Shown: positions 17,997 to 22,335 of the stretch, piece by piece
How the letters are laid out: every line of letters begins with the position of its first letter
Numbering within the stretch: position 1 is the stretch's first letter
Notes under the pieces: model-generated
Told to the model about the DNA's origin: nothing
What the model saw: only the letters and a program-made list of their open reading frames with translations
The model's database searches: none
Source: Larix sibirica
Taxonomy: Eukaryota > Streptophyta > Pinopsida > Pinales > Pinaceae
Reading direction: 5' to 3'
Assembly (NCBI GenBank): GCA_004151065.3
Contig: NWUY0300009889.1
Location: forward strand, 55,715 to 78,049
DNA: 22,335 bases
Program-made: the position numbers and the translations under genes

Positions 17997-18963
17997 TTAG
18001 ATTAAGAAAGTATCCCTAGGAAAGGATTCCTCACCATCTAGAGATAGATGTTTAGACACTAAGTTCCCTCCTTCCCGCCTCCATAATCCAAGTTCTTTGT
18101 TTTGACTAGCCTCAACCAAGTTTGTAGTTGATTTTTGTGGCACACAAACTTCTTGAAAGGAATTGGATAGTCTTGAACAAGATGTCCATGCGTGTGACAT
18201 TGAATACACTTGAACAACACATTTAAATAGTCCAAAACTTGGGACTATCACCATTAATAATTTCCACTCTCGAAGAGTCCTTTCTTTATGTCAATCTCAA
18301 CCAGTTCTCATGCTATAGTATATCTACAATATACTTTGAAGGATTGATCCACCATTAGTTTTTCCCCAATCTATTTGATTGTGGACAAGCTACCCTCCTT
18401 GGTCCAAAACTCCATGGAGAGATTTGGGAATTTAACCCAAATCGAAAGAACTATTACCACCTTGGCCTTGACATAAAAAAAATGGTTACTAGGGTTTAAG
18501 GTTAAAAAAACCCTGCCCCAGAACCAACTTCCCTTAAGAATCTTGTTTGTGTCTTCCTTCAAGTGAAGTATAAACCCTCTCCATCCCCAAGAAAGCACAT
18601 GAAAGTTGGGATCATATCCTAATAGAGAATTCCATTTTCTCTACACCCTCTCTTTAAGGGTGTCTGATAAATCCTCTCCATCCCCAAGAAAGCACATGAA
18701 AATTGGGATCATATCCTAATAGAGAACTCCATTCTCTGCACCCACTCTTTTAGGGTCTCTTTGGCCATATGTCACCCTAAAAATTTCCCTACTGGTCTTT
18801 TTCCAAAGAAATCCAAAATTTGTTTAACTAAAATATCCTCTCCAATCATCATGTTGATCCTATATTCGCTTTTCCTAAGAGCTTTCCTAGATTTTTTGCA
18901 AAATAAAGAGAACCCTAACTCCACAGCCTTCAACACTCCCACATATTTCCTCCAATAAGACAC
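17997..18963 (-). pseudogene. second LINE ORF1-like remnant: DUF4283 and zinc knuckle
   Basis: On the minus strand the order is RPVGKFLG, then AKETLKEWVQ, then LLGYDPNFHVLSWGWRGFI (present twice because of a 97-bp duplication), then KEDTNKILKGSWFWG. VLSIWVKFPNLSMEFWTKEG and VEIDIKKGLFES follow, and finally KCIQCHTHGHLVQDYP (knuckle 18167-18208). This is the DUF4283-zinc-knuckle layout of plant LINE ORF1 and related proteins. The knuckle is Cys-x2-Cys-x4-His-x4-Tyr: the last Cys codon is TAT instead of TGT. At least two frame changes and several stops occur. It differs strongly in sequence from the ORF1 at 6733-8040, so it comes from another LINE family. I see no ORF2 beside it, so it is probably a fragment. 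Confidence 0.75.
18570..18763. repeat. 97-bp tandem duplication inside the second ORF1 remnant
   Basis: 18570-18666 and 18667-18763 are two adjacent units of about 97 bp at roughly 90% identity, both containing CCATCCCCAAGAAAGCACAT. The unit duplicates the codons for LLGYDPNFHVLSWGWRGFI within DUF4283. Because 97 is not a multiple of three, it also shifts the reading frame. Confidence 0.9.
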
Positions 18964-19498
18964 TCCAAATCCAATCTTCCTCCCACAAAGCTATTGACTT
19001 TGAAACCCCAATCCTTTACTGAATCCACACTTGCGTTACCATTTCCTTTTTACAGTTCATTGCTTAATCCACACAAATAGCGATATATCCATTTTTAACA
19101 CATTTAACACTCATTATTGCACATTCTTATATTGTTGCTATTATTAGTCCCCGTTGAAGGAAAGAGGGCTAATTGTAATCGATTGATGGTTGACTACCAT
19201 TTAATTTTGGGTTGACCTACATATAATTTGTGCTTTAACCATTTTTTTTTAATAACATTAAGACTAAAAAAAACTCATATTTTTGTGGCATACTATTGGC
19301 TAATAGCTTCGATGTCTTATTGTCGAGCGTGAGAGCATAACCGTAGTTTTAACATATCAAAGGTCCAATACTACTATGCTTTGTCCTTGTACATTAATTC
19401 CTGGAAAACAATAATAATGACATGTTGAGAACCTGAAAAATTACTTAATTTCATGTATTCATTAATGCACTGCCTCTTCGACACCACCTTCTCTTGCT
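18964..19498. other. spacer, no gene seen
   Basis: AT-rich, with homopolymer runs near 19240-19270. It may include the 5' part of the second LINE at its left end, but no target-site duplication or ORF start could be identified. Confidence 0.4.
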
Positions 19499-19610
19499 CC
19501 ATGGACCATACTATGTGTTGGGATTCTCATAAAATCCGTCGCTTCTCAAGTTCACCATAGTCCATACTACGTGATGGGATTCTCATAAACTCCATCGCTT
19601 CTCAAGTTCA
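19499..19610. repeat. 56-bp tandem repeat, two units
   Basis: 19499-19554 and 19555-19610 match at about 50 of 56 positions with no indel, both ending TCGCTTCTCAAGTTCA. The function is unknown. The direct adjacency indicates a local tandem duplication. Confidence 0.85.
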
Positions 19611-19662
19611 CGGCCATGAGCACCAGCTTTATGCCATCTGTAAATCTCTTGACGCTGGCATG

Positions 19663-19808
19663 TCTTCTCATTGCATGAAGTAAAGGCCGACCAAAAGTTG
19701 TTATCCGCAAATTCGTAAGAGCTCCCTGATCTTCTCATTGCATGAAGTAAATGCTGACCTTCATTCCTCCCAACCAGAAGTTGATATCCATGAATTTGCA
19801 GGAGCTTC
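19663..19808. repeat. diverged tandem repeat, period about 67-80 bp
   Basis: A 22-bp block (beginning TCTTCTCATTGCATGAAG) at 19663 recurs exactly at 19730. It is followed in both copies by diverged versions of GAAGTTGATATCC and ATTTGCAGGAGCT, the second copy having about 13 extra bases. A third partial copy (CTTCATGAAGTTGATA) starts near 19814. An 83-codon minus frame spans it, but I do not trust it as a gene. Confidence 0.7.
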
Positions 19809-19834
19809 ACAATCTTCATGAAGTTGATACCCAC

Positions 19835-21436
19835 TTGCTTTAGGGAAGATTACACCAACCTGTACAAAGGATCAGGATTATATGCTTTACAAACATAAGT
19901 ATTTGATACAGAGTAGGCTTTTGTTCGAAATTATTTCTATGCAAGATGTTGTTTTTAATGAAGTTCTTTCTATGCATGATACAAGAAATGTTGTTTTTGA
20001 TGTTTACATTTGCAAACTGCTCTACCATAGTCCTTAGCCACTTGTGCGGTCTATAATAAGAAACCTGACAAGCCTGCTACATCACACAAATATTGCAGAG
20101 GCCCTTTAAGATATAAGAACAAACATAAGTATACTAATGGAGTTTCAAACATTTGATTATATTTTGAATAATTTTGGCTTTTAATGATAAGAAGAGGAGT
20201 TATCACTGTTATAAATTTACAGAACCACCATACCTGGAAGTTGCATCAGTATAGGAAGAAGGGTATTACTACAGTAATAAAGTAGAACATAAACTTGTCA
20301 GGATGGAAGACACCTTTGACTCCTTGGAAATGGACATCACTATAACAATATATTCAATGCAACTATCTACCCATATAGGGTTTTTAGAATCCACTATGTT
20401 TAAATATCAAACCTAAATACTCATTCTAGTTACAATTGTTCATGGACACCTAGGATATGGAATTCACATTCATTAATGCATCCAAGCATCCATTTTTATG
20501 CAGTTTCATTTCCAAGACAAAACGGATCTTATGTTCACAAAACCCAATCATTCATTCTCCCAATCACACAAACTCATACAATCCAAAGAAACCAATTTTC
20601 AATACATACCATTGGAAGGTAACGAGAGTTAAGTGGTTTCCAAATCAGACCTGCATGCCTTTATATCCACCTAGTAGATGACTATCACTATTATTCTATC
20701 CACAACCATCATGGGTATAGTTAAATTGAATAGTACAATGAAATTGATTGATGACAATAAAGGATTTTATTGTTTTCATGGCTCACCAGTACGATGGCTT
20801 CTTCACATTTCCGACTTGGGTTTCAAATCCAGACAAGACAACTAGTGACTACCTCACCTAGCCAGTGTGAAAACCATTTTGAATTAGCCAAACTAACCAT
20901 TTGTTTGAATGATCCTGATTAGATCCATAGGGGTAAGTGAATCAACCGTGATTTGATTTGCTTTGGGTGAGTAAGAGAGTGAGCATAGAGGTAGGACCTC
21001 TACTTAGGTAGGTAAAGAGAGATGAGAGGGGATAAGGTCGTCATTTTCCAAGATTCTTTTCTATCATGTTAGTTGATAAGATACATAAGACTTTTCTATC
21101 TCTAATGAGTAAATCTTGCTTGACCATTCTCTTTTAGCCTTGTCTATTAACTTTGGCTTCTCCCAAGGTCCAACCATTATTAGAGAGGAGCACCATTGTT
21201 TTCATTTCCTTGAGCTTATGCAGTCTTAGATTTGGTTTAGGGGGAGACATACTTCCCCCTATGAAGAAAACTCACTTGAACATTGGGAGCGTGAGGAAAC
21301 TCAATTGATGGTAGGAGAGTGAGTATTCATTAATGTTTGTTTAATTTAATGAAGATGGGCCTTTGAGCATGTTTTTTATTTCGCCAGATCATTTTTTGTC
21401 AGTGACACAAGAGTGCGAAAACCCTCTCAAATGGCA
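19835..21436. other. spacer, no supported gene
   Basis: Short plus and minus frames (60-74 codons) show no known domain. 20940-21050 is G/A-rich (GAGTAAGAGAGTGAGCATAG and similar). A possible purine run GGGGGAGA occurs at 21240-21247, but there are no matching LTR ends. No RNA gene is visible. Confidence 0.4.
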
Positions 21437-21913
21437 TTATTCCCAAACCAATGTTAGGCCTATGGTCAGAAACCACCTCTGGCCACTAACATCAGATACT
21501 ATAAGCATAAAAGGACATCTGAGGAGGCATACATAACAATAGGAAGAGGTAGATAAGATAAATTCTATCAAGAATGACTTGAGTAAATTTAATGGACGAA
21601 TATCGTCACCTCGATATCCACATTCTCCACCCTTGAGTTTGAAATGAACAAAATAATTGTTGAAATCTTTAATCAGTTTATAGGTAACTAGATGATTGGA
21701 AACCAACCTCGCCTACCTGCATAACCAATATGATTCATTCGTCCTTCTAGTCCCATGGATCCATCTACCTCGATCAATAAAAGTCAAAACTTGTCCTGCG
21801 CTATTATATAAAACAAAAGAATTGTTGTCGTTTGAAGCAATCATAGAAGTAAACAACGCAGAAATTGACACTTTATAGTGGGGGAGGGACGAGTATAGTG
21901 GAACGGGGACCAT
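21437..21913 (-). pseudogene. unidentified long minus-strand frame with one internal stop
   Basis: One frame of 159 codons contains a single internal TAG (21713-21715). By composition about ten stops would be expected, so it is unusually open. It reads ASNDNNSFVLYNSAGQVLTF, IDRGRWIHGTRRTNESYWLC, then after the stop RLVSNHLVTYKLIKDFNNYF and KGGECGYRGDDIRPLNL, followed by a hydrophobic part (IEFILSTSSYCYVCLLRCPF). I do not recognise the family. The start and end are uncertain. It could be an old retroelement or organelle-derived fragment, or chance. Confidence 0.3.
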
Positions 21914-22335
21914 AAGTGGTCATAACAACCGTCTTGTAAACCACCCAAAACAAGAACACATAAACACTAATAAATCATAATTATAGGTTAATTAAATAAA
22001 AGTTCAAAATCCAAAAAAAAAAGCAAAAATGCCCATTTGTTGACTGGGCCCACAACTTTCCATTAAAAGTATTTTTAAATACAATTGTTGATAACTGACA
22101 TATCCACCTATCAAACCATCTTTTCCTTGCCATAGGAATTTATGTTCTGATAAGCAGATCTCATCGAATAGACCAACAACCTACATAATCAAATCTAAAA
22201 GGACATATCCTCAATAACTCGATACCCATCGAATGACCTATGGAGAAGACATAAACAACCAACATCATAACTTGTGCCCAAACACATCAACACTTGCACA
22301 CCATACCTCCCCACTTGCAAAGATAACAATGTGGA
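21914..22335. other. spacer to the window end
   Basis: AT-rich at first, then CA-rich on the plus strand. I see no frame, RNA gene or repeat of note. Confidence 0.4.

Noticed and set aside
19583-19834. Minus frame that vaguely recalls a PPR-type protein
   Set aside because: It spans degenerate tandem repeats, has no helix-pair periodicity, and the resemblance is to a few words only.

Overview
The window looks like repeat-rich, AT-rich nuclear DNA of a seed plant. The evidence is a plant-type tRNA-Asp(GTC) at the left edge, an L1-type LINE with a DUF4283/zinc-knuckle ORF1 and a C-terminal RNase H domain in ORF2 (a plant combination), and a Ty3/gypsy integrase remnant. I cannot name the genus. 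I see no intact host protein-coding gene; apart from the tRNA, everything I recognise is transposon-derived and inactive.

Layout. 1-61: 3'-truncated tRNA-Asp on the minus strand. 62-1550: AT-rich spacer with a small local repeat. 1565-8141: one essentially full-length LINE on the minus strand, flanked by a probable 14-bp target-site duplication (1551-1564 and 8142-8155, 12/14 matching). It has a 10-nt poly(A) end, a 3' UTR, ORF2 (endonuclease, reverse transcriptase, zf-RVT, RNase H), a TAATG overlap between ORF1 and ORF2, ORF1 and a 5' UTR of about 100 bp. ORF1 and ORF2 carry several frameshifts and stops, but nearly all catalytic motifs can still be read.

8156-10162 is spacer. 10163-10932 (+) is a dead Ty3/gypsy integrase core and C-terminus. 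10933-12148 holds a 34-bp direct repeat and a recurring 9-mer. From about 12.15 to 16.96 kb (+) there is a long, stop-riddled, protein-like tract that I cannot assign to a family, including a charged Lys/Glu segment and a coiled-coil-like segment. Part of it is tandemly duplicated with a 1187-bp offset across a single N at 13422: the first 756 bp of the two copies are identical, while the next 427 bp differ at about 37 positions. That step points to an assembly artefact or a conversion event.

About 18.0-18.96 kb (-) is a second LINE ORF1-like remnant (DUF4283 plus a damaged zinc knuckle) with an internal 97-bp tandem duplication. 18964-22335 contains short degenerate tandem repeats and one unexplained long minus-strand frame (21437-21913), and is otherwise featureless to me.

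The elements do not work together as a pathway. The window records successive insertions followed by decay. The features that most need follow-up are the unidentified 12.15-16.96 kb tract and the duplication around the N.
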